The position numbers and the translations under genes are program-made. This document shows positions 1 through 10,068 of a stretch of 64,000 bases of DNA, in pieces. The stretch is from Vibrio halioticoli NBRC 102217 (GTDB lineage: Bacteria; Pseudomonadota; Gammaproteobacteria; Enterobacterales; Vibrionaceae). The notes under the pieces were generated by a model, which was not told the DNA's origin, did not search any database, and saw only the letters and a list, made by a program, of their open reading frames with translations. The stretch is taken from the NCBI RefSeq assembly GCF_000496695.1, contig NZ_BAUJ01000012.1:30809-94808 (forward strand), given 5' to 3'. Every line of letters begins with the position of its first letter. Within the stretch, counting starts at the first letter, position 1.

Positions 1-2
1 AG

Positions 3-80
3 CGTGCTGTTTATGGTGACCGCTTAGTGTTGTCTGGTGATCCATCAATGAATGCAGGGGGGAAGCATGGCGTTAGATAA
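3..80 (+). CDS. 3' end of an upstream gene, possibly ureE (partial)
   Basis: An open frame runs in from the left edge and stops at TAA 78-80, overlapping the ureF start by 14 bases. Such coupling is typical of urease accessory operons, and ureE usually lies immediately before ureF. Only about 25 residues are visible and I see no diagnostic UreE motif or His-rich tail, so the identity rests on position alone. It could also be a chance open frame. Confidence 0.35.
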   Translation, partial: RAVYGDRLVLSGDPSMNAGGKHGVR

Positions 81-759
81 AAACCTGGCTTGCTATCGCT
101 TGTTTCAGTTGTTTAGCCCCTCATTGCCGATAGGCGGTTTTACATACTCCCAAGGGCTGGAATATGCAGTAGAAGCAGGCTGGGTGAGAAACAGGCAAGA
201 ATTTGAAAGTTGGCTGATGAATGTGGTGATGTCGAGCATTGCTATTTTGGAGTTGCCGATACTAGAAAAATTCTATTACGCCACTAGCTGCGCGGTGACG
301 GATGAGGCTATTGCATCTATCGATCACTGGAGTGAACTGCTGTATGCCAGTCGTGAATCTAAAGAGTTACGAGCTGAAGAAGTGCAGCGAGGTAAAGCGT
401 TAAATACCTTATTAAGGCAACTCAATATGGATATGACAGTGGTGGATAAAATGACCCAATCACCCAATCAACTGATAGGTATGTGTATTGCCGCTCACCA
501 CTGGCAGATCAATTTAGAACAATTAACCGAAGGCTATTTATGGAGCTGGCTGGAAAACATGGTCACGGCGGGAGTTAAATTAGTCCCTCTTGGACAAACT
601 GATGGTCAGCGAGTGTTGTTGTCGGTCACTGAGTGTTTTCCTGACGCCATCGCACGCGCCAAGCGCACAGAAGAGTGGATGATATCGAGTTTTACCCCTT
701 CGCTTGCGCTGGCAAGTAGCTTACATGAAACCCAATACACGCGGTTATTCCGCTCATAA
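67..759 (+). CDS. ureF: Urease accessory protein UreF
   Basis: UreF (230 aa) is a cytoplasmic chaperone that joins UreD and UreG on apo-urease and helps deliver nickel to the active site. The family N-terminal signature SPSLPIGGFTYSQGLE sits at residues 17-32, and the length is normal for the family. I chose ATG 67 because a strong purine ribosome-binding site (AGGGGGGAAG) ends just before it; the earlier in-frame ATG at 52 has no such site. ureG follows 18 bases downstream, so the two are one operon. The urease structural genes must lie left of the window. Confidence 0.93.
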   Translation: MALDKNLACYRLFQLFSPSLPIGGFTYSQGLEYAVEAGWVRNRQEFESWLMNVVMSSIAILELPILEKFYYATSCAVTDEAIASIDHWSELLYASRESKELRAEEVQRGKALNTLLRQLNMDMTVVDKMTQSPNQLIGMCIAAHHWQINLEQLTEGYLWSWLENMVTAGVKLVPLGQTDGQRVLLSVTECFPDAIARAKRTEEWMISSFTPSLALASSLHETQYTRLFRS

Positions 760-777
760 TGAATAGGAAATAAGACA

Positions 778-1401
778 ATGGAAAGTTACAAACAACCTCT
801 TAGAGTGGGTATTGGGGGCCCGGTGGGTTCGGGCAAAACCGCACTGTTGGAAGTCTTGTGTAAGGCGATCCGAGATAGATTAAATATCGCTGTGGTCACT
901 AACGATATCTACACTCAAGAAGATGCAAAAATTCTGACTCGAGCAGAAGCGCTAGCGCCAGATCGCATCATTGGCGTCGAAACCGGAGGCTGTCCGCACA
1001 CCGCCATTCGTGAAGATGCATCCATGAATTTAGCCGCCGTGGAAGAGCTAGCAAAGCTGCACAAAAACCTTGATGTGGTGTTTGTGGAAAGCGGTGGCGA
1101 CAACCTCAGTGCCACCTTTAGCCCTGAACTGGCGGATTTAACGATTTACGTGATTGATGTCGCCGAGGGTGAAAAAATCCCTCGAAAAGGCGGCCCCGGA
1201 ATTACCCGTTCAGATCTATTAGTCATCAACAAAATCGACTTAGCCCCATATGTAGGCGCGTCCCTAGAAGTAATGGAACAAGACACCCAACGCATGCGCC
1301 CTACTAAGCCGTATGTATTCACCAATTTAAAAGAGAGTGTCGGCCTAAATACCATCATAGATTTTATTATCACCGAAGGCATGCTGACGCCTAAAAGCTG
1401 A
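778..1401 (+). CDS. ureG: Urease accessory GTPase UreG
   Basis: UreG (207 aa) is the SIMIBI-class GTPase that powers nickel insertion into urease. Visible motifs are the P-loop GGPVGSGKT (residues 13-21), the nickel-binding Cys-Pro-His at 72-74, and the guanine-specificity motif NKID at 151-154. Length and motif order are those of the family. It is the last gene of the urease operon here: a strong hairpin terminator lies nine bases after the stop codon and the next gene faces the other way. Nickel transporter genes are not seen in the window. Confidence 0.97.
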   Translation: MESYKQPLRVGIGGPVGSGKTALLEVLCKAIRDRLNIAVVTNDIYTQEDAKILTRAEALAPDRIIGVETGGCPHTAIREDASMNLAAVEELAKLHKNLDVVFVESGGDNLSATFSPELADLTIYVIDVAEGEKIPRKGGPGITRSDLLVINKIDLAPYVGASLEVMEQDTQRMRPTKPYVFTNLKESVGLNTIIDFIITEGMLTPKS

Positions 1402-1409
1402 TGATAATT

Positions 1410-1457
1410 GTCGATGGATTTCGATTTTTCTGTTTAGGAATCCATCGACCTTTTTTA
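1410..1457 (+). terminator. Rho-independent terminator after ureG
   Basis: The arms GTCGATGGAT (1410-1419) and ATCCATCGAC (1440-1449) are perfectly complementary and are followed by CTTTTTT. It ends the urease operon. The loop is long, about 20 nt. Confidence 0.8.
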
Positions 1458-1525
1458 GATTTATATCCGCGAGGCTAGTGTTTGTTGAAGTTAGAAAGAT
1501 GGATAAATCAGTTGTATCCGTGACT

Positions 1526-2527
1526 CTATATTGTTTTTACGGTATTTCTTACAACTAGTTTTGGCTCCAACTGCACTACTTTATAAGGTTCATCACTCTT
1601 GTTTATTTTTTGCAAAACAGCTTCCACTGCGGCCTTACCTAACCTGAATTTAGGTTGGTGGATAGTGGTGAGCGACGGGGTGATGAATTTAGCAAGATGG
1701 ACATCATCATACCCAATGATGGATAAGTCATTAGGGACCGAAATGCCATGTTCATGAGCGGCATTAATCGCACCCATTGCCATCATATCGTTACAGACAA
1801 AAAGTGCGCTAGGTTGTTCGGGTTTTTGAATGATTTTTTGTAAAGCATCATAGCCGCCATTACATTCGAAGTTGCCTTCTTCAACCCAGTCTGGATTTAA
1901 TGAAATACCGGCTTCCGAAAGTGCTTTTTTAAATCCAGTAAAACGCATTTGAGCTTGATATCGTGATGTTGGTCCCGTGATGCAACCAATTTTATGATGG
2001 CCATGAGCAATAAGATGTTGCCCTGCTAGGTAGCCACCATGGAGAGAGTTGTCTTGGATTTTATCACTCTCAAAGTTTATTTCTCCCCAATCCATAACCA
2101 CAACAGGAATATTAGGAGAGCGGTCGAAAGATTCAAATTTCTCACCGTCTAAAAAAGAACACATTAAGATTAATCCATCGACGCGCTTCTGCATTAAAGT
2201 ATCGATAGAATCACGCATTCGAGTGTGATTACCCTCAGTATTACACAGTATTAAGTTGTATCCTTTTTCGTAGCAATGCCTTTCTACTCCTTTCACAACT
2301 TCGCCAAAGAAAGGGTTGGTGGAGTTAGTGACTAACATGCCAATCGTATTTGTACGATTCATTTTTAGGCTTCTTGCCAAAGCCGAAGGAAAGTAATTTA
2401 GCTCTTTTGCGGCTTTATTGACTCGCTCTGAAATTTCTTCACTAACGTAGCGTCTTTTATTGATTACATGACTGACTGTAGAGGTTGATACCCCGGCTAA
2501 CTTAGCAATATCTTTCATCGAAGCCAT
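1526..2527 (-). CDS. rbsR: Ribose operon repressor RbsR (LacI family)
   Basis: This is a 333-aa LacI/GalR-family repressor. The DNA-binding helix-turn-helix occupies about residues 4-23 (MKDIAKLAGVSTSTVSHV) with the hinge behind it, followed by a periplasmic-binding-protein-like ligand domain. Its place as last gene after rbsK, with a gap of only 14 bases, matches the E. coli order rbsDACBKR and supports ribose as the inducer. A ribosome-binding site AAGGA precedes ATG 2527. Its likely target is the palindrome at 7487-7502 in front of rbsD. Confidence 0.93.
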   Translation of the reverse strand: MASMKDIAKLAGVSTSTVSHVINKRRYVSEEISERVNKAAKELNYFPSALARSLKMNRTNTIGMLVTNSTNPFFGEVVKGVERHCYEKGYNLILCNTEGNHTRMRDSIDTLMQKRVDGLILMCSFLDGEKFESFDRSPNIPVVVMDWGEINFESDKIQDNSLHGGYLAGQHLIAHGHHKIGCITGPTSRYQAQMRFTGFKKALSEAGISLNPDWVEEGNFECNGGYDALQKIIQKPEQPSALFVCNDMMAMGAINAAHEHGISVPNDLSIIGYDDVHLAKFITPSLTTIHQPKFRLGKAAVEAVLQKINKSDEPYKVVQLEPKLVVRNTVKTI

Positions 2528-2541
2528 GGAATGTCCTTAAA

Positions 2542-3456
2542 TTATTGTCGTAGAAATACGTCTACTTCTTGTCGGTGTGGGATTGAAGTTTGCGCCCCAA
2601 ATCGAGTCACAGAAATCGCCGCGGCTGCATGGGCAAAAACGATGGCATCATGCAAAGATTTGTTTTCAATTAATCCGGTAACTAATGCCCCATTGAAGGT
2701 GTCGCCTGCAGCGGTTGTGTCTGTCGCGTCCACTTGAAATCCTTCAATCAGTTGGCCGTCATTATTTTGACTTAACCAAACCCCTTTTGCACCTAAAGTT
2801 ATCATGACGATGGCAATGCCTTTGTCATGCAATCGTTGTGCCGCTAATTGCGCCGTTTTTTGATCGGTTACGGCAATACCAGTTAAGACTTCTGCTTCTG
2901 TTTCGTTAGGCGTAATGATATCGACAAGTTGCAGAAGCTCATCTGCAAGAGGACAAGCAGGAGCGGGGTTTAGAACGACTTTAGTATTGTGTTTGTTGGC
3001 GTGCAATGCGGCTTTTTTGACCCCGCAAATAGGAGTTTCTAATTGCATCAATAAGTAGTCTGCATTAGCAATGCTGGGTAAATCTTGTGCAATGGACTCA
3101 GCAGTTAAAGTGGCATTGGCTTCTGCTGAAATACAAATACTGTTCTCACCATTGGCAGACACTTGAATCATCGCAATACCGGTGGGAGAGTGTGGAATCA
3201 CTTTAATTCCAGAGACATCGATACCATCGTTCGCAAATGAGTCGATGATATTTAATCCAAAGGCATCGTCACCGACACTGGCGATAAACGATACGTTTGA
3301 CTGCAATCTTGCGGCAGCAACGGCTTGATTGGCTCCTTTACCACCAGGAATCACTTGATAGTTTGTTCCGTGAAGAGTTTCTCCTGGGCGGGGGAATGAT
3401 GGAACCTGCAAAACATGGTCAGCGTTAACGCTACCTAAAACGACTAATTTGCTCAT
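2542..3456 (-). CDS. rbsK: Ribokinase RbsK
   Basis: RbsK (304 aa) phosphorylates D-ribose at O5 with ATP, feeding the pentose phosphate pathway. It shows both PfkB-family signatures: the glycine-rich substrate motif GGKGAN at residues 38-43 and TTAAGDTFNGAL near the C-terminus, whose Asp252 is the expected catalytic base. The ribosome-binding site GAGGACC precedes ATG 3456. It lies between rbsB and rbsR. A stable hairpin in the rbsB-rbsK gap probably lowers its expression relative to rbsB. Confidence 0.96.
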   Translation of the reverse strand: MSKLVVLGSVNADHVLQVPSFPRPGETLHGTNYQVIPGGKGANQAVAAARLQSNVSFIASVGDDAFGLNIIDSFANDGIDVSGIKVIPHSPTGIAMIQVSANGENSICISAEANATLTAESIAQDLPSIANADYLLMQLETPICGVKKAALHANKHNTKVVLNPAPACPLADELLQLVDIITPNETEAEVLTGIAVTDQKTAQLAAQRLHDKGIAIVMITLGAKGVWLSQNNDGQLIEGFQVDATDTTAAGDTFNGALVTGLIENKSLHDAIVFAHAAAAISVTRFGAQTSIPHRQEVDVFLRQ

Positions 3457-3522
3457 TGGTGGTCCTCATAATAAAAAACAGATATGTATAAGCTCTTATA
3501 CAAAAAACGCATACCTATCTGT

Positions 3523-3548
3523 CCAGCTCTAAGGTGATTTAGAGCTGG
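3523..3548 (-). terminator. Intercistronic hairpin between rbsB and rbsK
   Basis: The arms CCAGCTCTAA and TTAGAGCTGG pair perfectly around a 6-nt loop, just past the rbsB stop codon. There is no T-run directly after it; TTTTTT comes about 15 nt later. It probably acts as an mRNA 3'-end stabiliser or partial terminator that keeps the binding protein more abundant than RbsK and RbsR. Confidence 0.6.
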
Positions 3549-3559
3549 AACGGATAAAG

Positions 3560-4438
3560 TTACTTAGTGATCACTTTTAAAGGAACAGGGATGTTTTTCT
3601 CAACGGTTTGGCCTTTTAAGACTTTGTCCGCTGTTTCTACACCTAGAGATCCAATCATATCGGGCTGTTGGGCAATAGTGGCAGAAAGAAGGCCTCTATT
3701 GACGGCAGCAATACCGTCATCAGTACCATCAAAGCCAACGATGGTGATGTCTTTTCCTGAAGCTTGAATAGCACGAAGTGCCCCTAGTGCCATTTCATCA
3801 TTTTGGGCAAATACCGCTTGCACATCAGAGTTTGCAGCCAAAAGGTTTTCCATAACATTTAGACCTTTAGTTCGGTCAAAATCCGCGGGTTGGCTAGCCA
3901 GTAGATCCATGTTTCCGCTTTTCACTGCTTTCATGAAACCTTCGCCACGTTCGCGCGCAGCCGATGTGCCTGCAATACCTTCAAGTTGGATGACTTTTGC
4001 TTTTTCGCCAACACGTTCCATGATGAATTTACCTGCCATTTCACCACCGGCCACGTTATCTGAAGCAATGTGACTGACTACGTCGCCACGGCTTGCTCCA
4101 CGGTCTAGAGTCAGTACAGGGATATTGGCGCGGTTTGCCATGCGAATGGCATTGGATACCGCATCAGAATCAGTAGGGTTGATTAAAATAGCTTTAACAC
4201 CACGGACAGTCAGATCCTCAACGTTGGAAAGCTCTTTACTAGGATCGTTTTGTGAGTCTAAAACAATAAGGTTATAGCCAAGTTCTTTTGCTTTGGACTC
4301 AGCACCATCTTTCATGGTAACAAAAAATGGGTTATTTAATGTTGATACCACAATGGCAAGAGTGTCTTGAGCATGCGCAGAAACAGACATGGTTGAAGAC
4401 AGTAGTGCTGCAGAGATCAGGGTTGTGAGTTTTTTCAT
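3560..4438 (-). CDS. rbsB: Ribose ABC transporter, periplasmic binding protein RbsB
   Basis: RbsB (292 aa) is the high-affinity periplasmic ribose receptor of the RbsABC importer. A classical signal peptide covers residues 1-23, with the cleavage motif Ala-His-Ala before QDT. The mature protein has the type I sugar-binding fold with the characteristic STLNNPFF segment near its start. AAGGA precedes ATG 4438. A strong hairpin follows the gene, as is common after binding-protein genes. Confidence 0.96.
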   Translation of the reverse strand: MKKLTTLISAALLSSTMSVSAHAQDTLAIVVSTLNNPFFVTMKDGAESKAKELGYNLIVLDSQNDPSKELSNVEDLTVRGVKAILINPTDSDAVSNAIRMANRANIPVLTLDRGASRGDVVSHIASDNVAGGEMAGKFIMERVGEKAKVIQLEGIAGTSAARERGEGFMKAVKSGNMDLLASQPADFDRTKGLNVMENLLAANSDVQAVFAQNDEMALGALRAIQASGKDITIVGFDGTDDGIAAVNRGLLSATIAQQPDMIGSLGVETADKVLKGQTVEKNIPVPLKVITK

Positions 4439-4506
4439 TGTTCTTTCCTTGTGTAGGGAGAGGTTTACTTCACTGTTCTAAACTAAGAACGGTGGGCTCT
4501 CAGGTG

Positions 4507-5490
4507 TTATTTATTTTTATTGTCTACCATTACTGCCAGAAGAATTACGGTTGCTTTTGCAATCATCTGGAAATAAGAAGATACGTCGAGAAGGTTAAGG
4601 GCATTGTTTAAAAAGCCGATGATCAGCGCACCAATTAAGGTACCCATAATTCGACCTTTACCGCCCATTAGGCTTGTACCACCTAATACCACGGCGGCAA
4701 TAGCATCAAGCTCGTAGCCCATACCAGCTGTAGGTTGCGCTGATGAAAGGCGAGAGGTCACAATGATTCCAGCAAGTGCTGCCAGCAAACCACAAATGGC
4801 ATAGACACCAATTTTTACGCGATCGACATTGATGCCAGACAGTTGGGCAGCGGATTCATTACCGCCAAGTGCATAGACATAGCGACCAAAGCGGGTGTGG
4901 TTAAGCAGGTACCATACTGATGCAAAAACAATGACCATCATCCAAACGGGAATAGGAATACCGAGAGCATAACCAGTACCAAACCAAGAGAACGCATCAG
5001 CAGTGTCAGTAAAGCCTGTTGAGATTGGGCGACCATCGGTATAAACCATAGTGACGCCACGTAATAATGTCATAGTAACTAAGGTGGCGATAAAGGCTTG
5101 AACTTTACCTTTGGCAATAATGATGCCACTGATTCCTCCTAATGCAGCACCAGCAAGTAATGCGGTAGGCACGGCAAATGCTACTGGCACTTCCATAGCG
5201 ACTAAGCTTGCGGCAAATGCACCACAGAGTGCGAGTACAGATCCCACACTTAAATCGATACCTGCGGTTAGGATAACCAACGTCATACCAACGGCGATGA
5301 TGGCATTGACACTGGTTTGGCGCAGAATATTTAGGATGTTATCTACGGTAAAAAAGTTTGGGTTTAAAATAGAAACCACAATAATTAAAAAGATAAGAGC
5401 AATTAACGATTTTTGCTCGATCAGCCACTCTTTACTTAATAACTTGTTGTCATTTGTTGCTGTTGTTTTATTCATAGCATTGCTACTCAT
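4507..5490 (-). CDS. rbsC: Ribose ABC transporter permease RbsC
   Basis: RbsC (327 aa from the chosen start) forms the membrane channel of the ribose importer. It is strongly hydrophobic with many transmembrane segments and carries the family motif [16 protein letters not shown] chose ATG 5490 because it overlaps the rbsA stop as ATGA, which is classic translational coupling; an open frame extends upstream inside rbsA. The length is close to E. coli RbsC (321 aa). Confidence 0.95.
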   Translation of the reverse strand: MSSNAMNKTTATNDNKLLSKEWLIEQKSLIALIFLIIVVSILNPNFFTVDNILNILRQTSVNAIIAVGMTLVILTAGIDLSVGSVLALCGAFAASLVAMEVPVAFAVPTALLAGAALGGISGIIIAKGKVQAFIATLVTMTLLRGVTMVYTDGRPISTGFTDTADAFSWFGTGYALGIPIPVWMMVIVFASVWYLLNHTRFGRYVYALGGNESAAQLSGINVDRVKIGVYAICGLLAALAGIIVTSRLSSAQPTAGMGYELDAIAAVVLGGTSLMGGKGRIMGTLIGALIIGFLNNALNLLDVSSYFQMIAKATVILLAVMVDNKNK

Positions 5491-6992
5491 GCTGCTACCT
5501 CTTTCATTTTTTTGCCCACGGCGCATGCCATTAATTTTTCTTGATCCGCATCTAGTGCATCAAATTCACCACTAATTCGCCCTTCGTGCATAACCAAAAT
5601 TCTGTCACTCATGCCTAATACTTCAGGCATTTCTGACGAGACCAAAATAATGCTCATACCTTCTGCTTTGAACGTATTAATCAGTTGGTAGATTTCTTTT
5701 TTGGCACCGACGTCAACACCACGTGTAGGCTCATCAAGAATCAGCACAGTGGGCTTGGTCATTAATCCTTTGGCAATCGCCACTTTTTGTTGATTACCAC
5801 CGGATAAATTGCCAATGATTTGCTCTCTACTTGGGGTCTTGATATTAAATAGGCGGATAAAGTCATCGACGGCGATCACTTCGTCTTTATGTTGGATCTT
5901 GCCCTTTTTAGTCAATTTATCTAAAGCGCACAGTGACATGTTTTCTTTTACAGAAAGCCCTAATACTAAGCCGTCACCTTTGCGGTCTTCTGAAATATAA
6001 GCGATGCCATTGGCGAGAGCATCTTGAGGGCTGACTGGATTAACTGTGCGATTATTTAAATTAATGACACCGCGCTCACTGGGGAGAGCACCAAAGATGA
6101 CTTTCATCAATTCAGTTCGCCCTGCGCCCATAAGCCCTGATACACCTAAGATTTCTCCTCGTTTTAGGTGAAAGCTCACATCGTGGATTCCCGATCCTGT
6201 TAAGCCTTTAACTTCTAAACACGTTTCACCGTGTTGTACTTTTATTCGAGGATATTGCTCATCTAATTTACGGCCAACCATCATTTCGATTAAGCCATCT
6301 TCATTCGTGTCTGCAACGGAGCATTCAGCAATGAATTTGCCGTCACGAAGTACGGTAATGTCATCACAGATTTGGAAGACTTCTTTTAGGCGGTGCGATA
6401 TGTAGACGATGCCACAACCTTGCTCTCGCAACTCTCGAATCACGGCGAACAAGGATTCAGTTTCAGTATCTGTCAAGGCATCTGTAGGCTCATCCATAAT
6501 GATGACTTTGGACTCAAATGAGAGTGCTTTCGCTATTTCAACCATTTGCTGTTCGCCTAAGCTAAGCTCGCCAAGAAGCTTTTTAGAGCTATGTTGAACA
6601 TTGAGTCGACGCAAAAGAAGATCGGATTCGTGATACATCTTTGACCACTGAATACGTCCAAGCTTTGAGGTAAATTCTCGGCCTAAAAAGATATTCTCGG
6701 CTATAGACAGCTCAGGAATTAAGTTTAATTCTTGATGAATGATGCTTATCCCTGCTTCTTGAGAATCTTTAGGGCCTTTAAACGCTACCGTTGAGCCTTC
6801 ATAGGTTATTGAACCTGAATCTTTATTGTGGATGCCTGTTAGAACCTTCATCAAGGTTGATTTACCCGCGCCGTTTTCTCCAATTAGAGCCATCACTTGA
6901 CCGGGATAAACGTTTAGGCTTGCCTTATCCAATGCCTTCACACCTGGGAAGGACTTCTCTATGTTGGCTAGTTGTAGAGTAGCTTGTCGCAT
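5487..6992 (-). CDS. rbsA: Ribose ABC transporter ATP-binding protein RbsA
   Basis: RbsA (501 aa) is the double-cassette ATPase of the ribose importer. The N-terminal cassette has the P-loop GENGAGKST at residues 38-46 and signature LSLGEQQ. The C-terminal cassette has the degenerate P-loop GLMGAGRTE and signature LSGGNQQK, which is the usual asymmetry of sugar importers of this class. AAAGGTGG precedes ATG 6992. It follows rbsD by 30 bases. Confidence 0.97.
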   Translation of the reverse strand: MRQATLQLANIEKSFPGVKALDKASLNVYPGQVMALIGENGAGKSTLMKVLTGIHNKDSGSITYEGSTVAFKGPKDSQEAGISIIHQELNLIPELSIAENIFLGREFTSKLGRIQWSKMYHESDLLLRRLNVQHSSKKLLGELSLGEQQMVEIAKALSFESKVIIMDEPTDALTDTETESLFAVIRELREQGCGIVYISHRLKEVFQICDDITVLRDGKFIAECSVADTNEDGLIEMMVGRKLDEQYPRIKVQHGETCLEVKGLTGSGIHDVSFHLKRGEILGVSGLMGAGRTELMKVIFGALPSERGVINLNNRTVNPVSPQDALANGIAYISEDRKGDGLVLGLSVKENMSLCALDKLTKKGKIQHKDEVIAVDDFIRLFNIKTPSREQIIGNLSGGNQQKVAIAKGLMTKPTVLILDEPTRGVDVGAKKEIYQLINTFKAEGMSIILVSSEMPEVLGMSDRILVMHEGRISGEFDALDADQEKLMACAVGKKMKEVAA

Positions 6993-7022
6993 AACACCAC
7001 CTTTCTAAAGCATTGATATGAA

Positions 7023-7442
7023 TTAAAAAACGACGCCAGCTTGAAAGATAACGTTAGCGTAAGGAGTACATTCTCCGGTTCTGACAACAGCACGGCTCTG
7101 GTGAGTTTTGTCTTTGAATTGTTCATGGGAGACATAGGTAATCGTTATAGTTTTACCGGTACGTTTTTCGTCGTTTGCTAGTTCTTCTAACAGGGCTTGG
7201 TGTAAATCAGGGCTAATCGATTTGAATTCATCCGCAAGTACAACCCCTTCGATTTGAGATTCAGATAAGATCACTTTTATGGTGTCGATAAACGATGGCA
7301 CACCATGGGTTAATGCAAGATCAATACGTTGAGTCGCATCGGGAATGGGCAATCCCGCATCGCAGATGGTGATTTCATCTGTGTGGCCTAAAGTGGCGAC
7401 TAAAAATGAGATTTCGGAGTTGATAAGGAGACTTTTTTTCAT
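7023..7442 (-). CDS. rbsD: D-ribose pyranase RbsD
   Basis: RbsD (139 aa) interconverts the beta-pyranose and beta-furanose forms of ribose so that RbsK receives the furanose. It is a normal-length family member. The conserved histidine of the GHTDEI motif is residue 20, and the C-terminal RTGECTPYANV block is the conserved sugar-binding end. It is the first gene of the operon. The operator-like palindrome at 7487-7502 lies 45-60 bases upstream of its start. Confidence 0.96.
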   Translation of the reverse strand: MKKSLLINSEISFLVATLGHTDEITICDAGLPIPDATQRIDLALTHGVPSFIDTIKVILSESQIEGVVLADEFKSISPDLHQALLEELANDEKRTGKTITITYVSHEQFKDKTHQSRAVVRTGECTPYANVIFQAGVVF

Positions 7443-7486
7443 TGGTTATGCCCTTTTCCTAAAACAATAAGTTGTATTTGCACTTC

Positions 7487-7502
7487 ATCGATACGTTTCG
7501 AT
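7487..7502. promoter_or_regulatory. Candidate RbsR operator upstream of rbsD
   Basis: The sequence ATCGATACGTTTCGAT is a near-perfect palindrome with one mismatch and the central CG typical of LacI-family operators. It shares the ACGTTTCG core with the E. coli RbsR site as I remember it. Its place just ahead of rbsD, with rbsR in the same operon, supports autoregulation. Confidence 0.75.
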
Positions 7503-7548
7503 AGAGTGTAATGGTTTAGAAATAGTTAGCTATAAAAGAGGTTATGAT

Positions 7549-7565
7549 CTGTGAATAGTGTCATG
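7549..7565. promoter_or_regulatory. Weak CRP-like site in the rbsD / DMT permease gap
   Basis: TGTGA (7550-7554) is followed after six bases by TCATG, so one half-site is perfect and the other matches three of five positions. CRP control of rbs operons is well established. The rest of the 300-base gap (7443-7742) holds only this and the RbsR operator. Confidence 0.4.
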
Positions 7566-7742
7566 TAATTATTAAATAACAGAACTTGGTTTCTAGGAGA
7601 GACAGAGGTGGTAATGGTGTATAAAAAGTGAAAACTTGATGATTTTATAGCGTTTCTAAAGGCAAAGTCTGACTGCTAATGGTGAACCAGCGCACATTAA
7701 TATATGATTCGTTGTCTTCTTTTTTAACGGTACCTAAACACT

Positions 7743-8636
7743 ATGCCGGCGTCTTCTTTCTCATCAATCCCTGTTGGGGTTCGCTTCATGCTTTTATCTG
7801 CGGTGGGTTTTGCGTTTATGTCTGCCTGCGTGAAATACATCAGCAATTACGGTATTCCGGTATTTGAAATTGTGGCGGCAAGGGCGTTGGTGTCTTTGAT
7901 TATTAGCTATGCCGATGTAAAGCGTAAAGGCATTTCGGCATGGGGTAATAATAAACCGCTGCTATTGTTGCGTGGTGTGGTGGGTACATCTGCCTTGATG
8001 TGTGTCTACTATGCGGTCACGACTTTGCCGTTGGCGGAAGCAACGATTTTACAATATGTGCATCCTGTTTCGACCGCGTTGCTTGGGGTTTTATTCCTTA
8101 AAGAGCGCATTCAAAAATCAACCATGATCTGTATCGGATTTTGTTTAGTAGGTTTATTGGTGATGGTGCAACCGAGTTTGGCAGAGGGCACGAGTGAGGT
8201 GCCTTTGTTCAGTATTGGTATTGCGCTGTGCGGAGCATTTGGCAGCTCTATTGCCTACATAATTGTCAGGAAGCTAAGCCAAACCGAGGATAGCTCGGTG
8301 ATTATTATGTATTTCCCGCTGGTGGCACTGCCAGTATCTATCGTATTGATTTGGAATCATTTTGTTTGGCCAAGCCTGTTTATGACTATCCTGTTGATTT
8401 TAGTGGGGATATTTACGCAAATCGGACAATACGGCTTAACCAAAGCGATGCAAACTCAAGAAGCGGGTAAAGCGTCGGCTTATTCGTATGTACAAATCGT
8501 GTTTTCTGCGCTGTTAGGGGTATGGATATTTAATGAAATACCATCAATTTGGACCTATTTAGGTGGCGGATTGATAGTGACTGGGGCATTGATTAATGTA
8601 TTTGGTAAGCAGTTGCTAGGTCAACGCGCTCGCTAA
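7743..8636 (+). CDS. DMT-superfamily (EamA) permease
   Basis: This 297-aa inner-membrane protein has two EamA repeats and about ten predicted transmembrane helices, the standard layout of drug/metabolite transporters. The substrate cannot be told from sequence; relatives export amino acids, purines or other metabolites. ATG 7743 lacks a clear ribosome-binding site, so a start further in (for example ATG 7788) is possible. It is divergent from rbsD and is followed by its own terminator, so it is probably monocistronic. Confidence 0.85.
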   Translation: MPASSFSSIPVGVRFMLLSAVGFAFMSACVKYISNYGIPVFEIVAARALVSLIISYADVKRKGISAWGNNKPLLLLRGVVGTSALMCVYYAVTTLPLAEATILQYVHPVSTALLGVLFLKERIQKSTMICIGFCLVGLLVMVQPSLAEGTSEVPLFSIGIALCGAFGSSIAYIIVRKLSQTEDSSVIIMYFPLVALPVSIVLIWNHFVWPSLFMTILLILVGIFTQIGQYGLTKAMQTQEAGKASAYSYVQIVFSALLGVWIFNEIPSIWTYLGGGLIVTGALINVFGKQLLGQRAR

Positions 8637-8669
8637 GAGGGACGCTATTTTTACTCGCTACATCTATTA

Positions 8670-8703
8670 AAAAGGCATGCACGATAAAATCGGCATGCCT
8701 TTT
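8670..8703 (+). terminator. Terminator after the DMT permease
   Basis: AAAAGGCATGC and GCATGCCTTTT form an 11-bp perfect stem ending in a T-run. The symmetry means it could also serve the opposing dctM transcript. Confidence 0.85.
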
Positions 8704-8762
8704 GTTTTGATTAAGCTGTTGTTTCTGCTTGTCTAGTTAAGACTGACTTAGCTAACGCTAGC

Positions 8763-10067
8763 TTAGTTAATCAGACCAAATGCTCTTGGTAATGCCAAGC
8801 TGATTGACGGAATAAAGGTAATCAGCAATAGAGTCGCAATTAACACCGCGCAAAACGGCAATATAGCGCGAATTACCCCTTCAATCCTCGCACCGCTGAC
8901 ACTACAGCCGACAAACAATGCCGTCCCTACTGGCGGAGTGGCAATACCAATACATAGATTGAATATCATCATCATCGCGAAGTGGATTGGATGCATGCCC
9001 AGTTGCGTAGCAATCGGCATGAATATTGGGGTGAAAATTAATACCGCAGGGGTTAAATCCATGAACATGCCGACAATCAGCAGGATGATGTTCATCAAGA
9101 TAAAGATAATGATTGGGTTGTCTGAAATAGACAACATCCACTCACTTATCATGCTTGGTAGGCCAGTAAATGCCATTGCCCAAGACATAATGGTTGATGC
9201 GCCAATTAAGAACAGCATGATGCCGGTAATCTCAGCGGTTTCAACACAAATGGTTTTGAGCTCTTTTAAGCCTAACGTTCGATAACACAGCGATAAACCA
9301 AACGAATACAGCACTGCGATACAGGCCCCTTCGGTTGCAGTAAACACTCCGCCAATGATGCCGCCAATGACCACCACCACTAATCCCATACTTGGGATGG
9401 CGCGCCAGGTAATAATCAGTTTTTCGCGTATGGTCAGCTCAACAGCTGCGCTTCGGTAGCCGCGTCTTTTGGCAATGATATAAGCCACCACCATACAGCT
9501 GAGCCCCATTAGAATTCCCGGCACGTAACCTGCGATAAATAGCGCAGCAATGGAAGTGCCGCCACTGACCACTGAGAATACGATCAAAGAGTTACTTGGT
9601 GGGATTAACAGTCCGGCTGGACAAGAGGCAACGTTTACCGCGGTTGAATACGATTTATCGTATCCCTCTTTTTCTAGCTCTGGCTCTAAGGTTTTGCCGA
9701 CTGCGGCAGCGGCGGCAACGGCTGAGCCTGATACCGAACCAAACAGCATGTTGGCTAATACGTTGACATGCGAAAGTGCGCCGGGCAAACGACCCACTAA
9801 AATTTTGGCAAATTGCACCAGTCGCGCGGCAATGCCGCCACGATTCATTATGTTACCGGCCAAGATAAAGAAGGGGATGGCAAGTAAGCTAAAGCTATCT
9901 ATACCTGTGACTATCTTTTGTCCTGCGGTCATAAAGGCCACGTTACTCGGAAGAATAGAGCACATGATCACCAAAGACGACATAGCAATCGCAATGGCGA
10001 TGGGAACGCTAAACGCAATTAAAAATAGGAACAAGCACAACAGCCAGAAGCCAATTGAAATATCCAT
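8763..10067 (-). CDS. dctM: TRAP transporter large permease (DctM type)
   Basis: This 434-aa protein is the large membrane subunit of a TRAP transporter, which couples substrate uptake to a sodium gradient. It shows the DctM pattern of many transmembrane helices and conserved small-residue segments such as FFILAGNIMNRGG and PPVGTALFVG. I chose ATG 10067 because AAGGTGA precedes it and it sits one base past the dctQ stop. The substrate is decided by the DctP partner. Confidence 0.94.
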   Translation of the reverse strand: MDISIGFWLLCLFLFLIAFSVPIAIAIAMSSLVIMCSILPSNVAFMTAGQKIVTGIDSFSLLAIPFFILAGNIMNRGGIAARLVQFAKILVGRLPGALSHVNVLANMLFGSVSGSAVAAAAAVGKTLEPELEKEGYDKSYSTAVNVASCPAGLLIPPSNSLIVFSVVSGGTSIAALFIAGYVPGILMGLSCMVVAYIIAKRRGYRSAAVELTIREKLIITWRAIPSMGLVVVVIGGIIGGVFTATEGACIAVLYSFGLSLCYRTLGLKELKTICVETAEITGIMLFLIGASTIMSWAMAFTGLPSMISEWMLSISDNPIIIFILMNIILLIVGMFMDLTPAVLIFTPIFMPIATQLGMHPIHFAMMMIFNLCIGIATPPVGTALFVGCSVSGARIEGVIRAILPFCAVLIATLLLITFIPSISLALPRAFGLIN

Positions 10068-10068
10068 A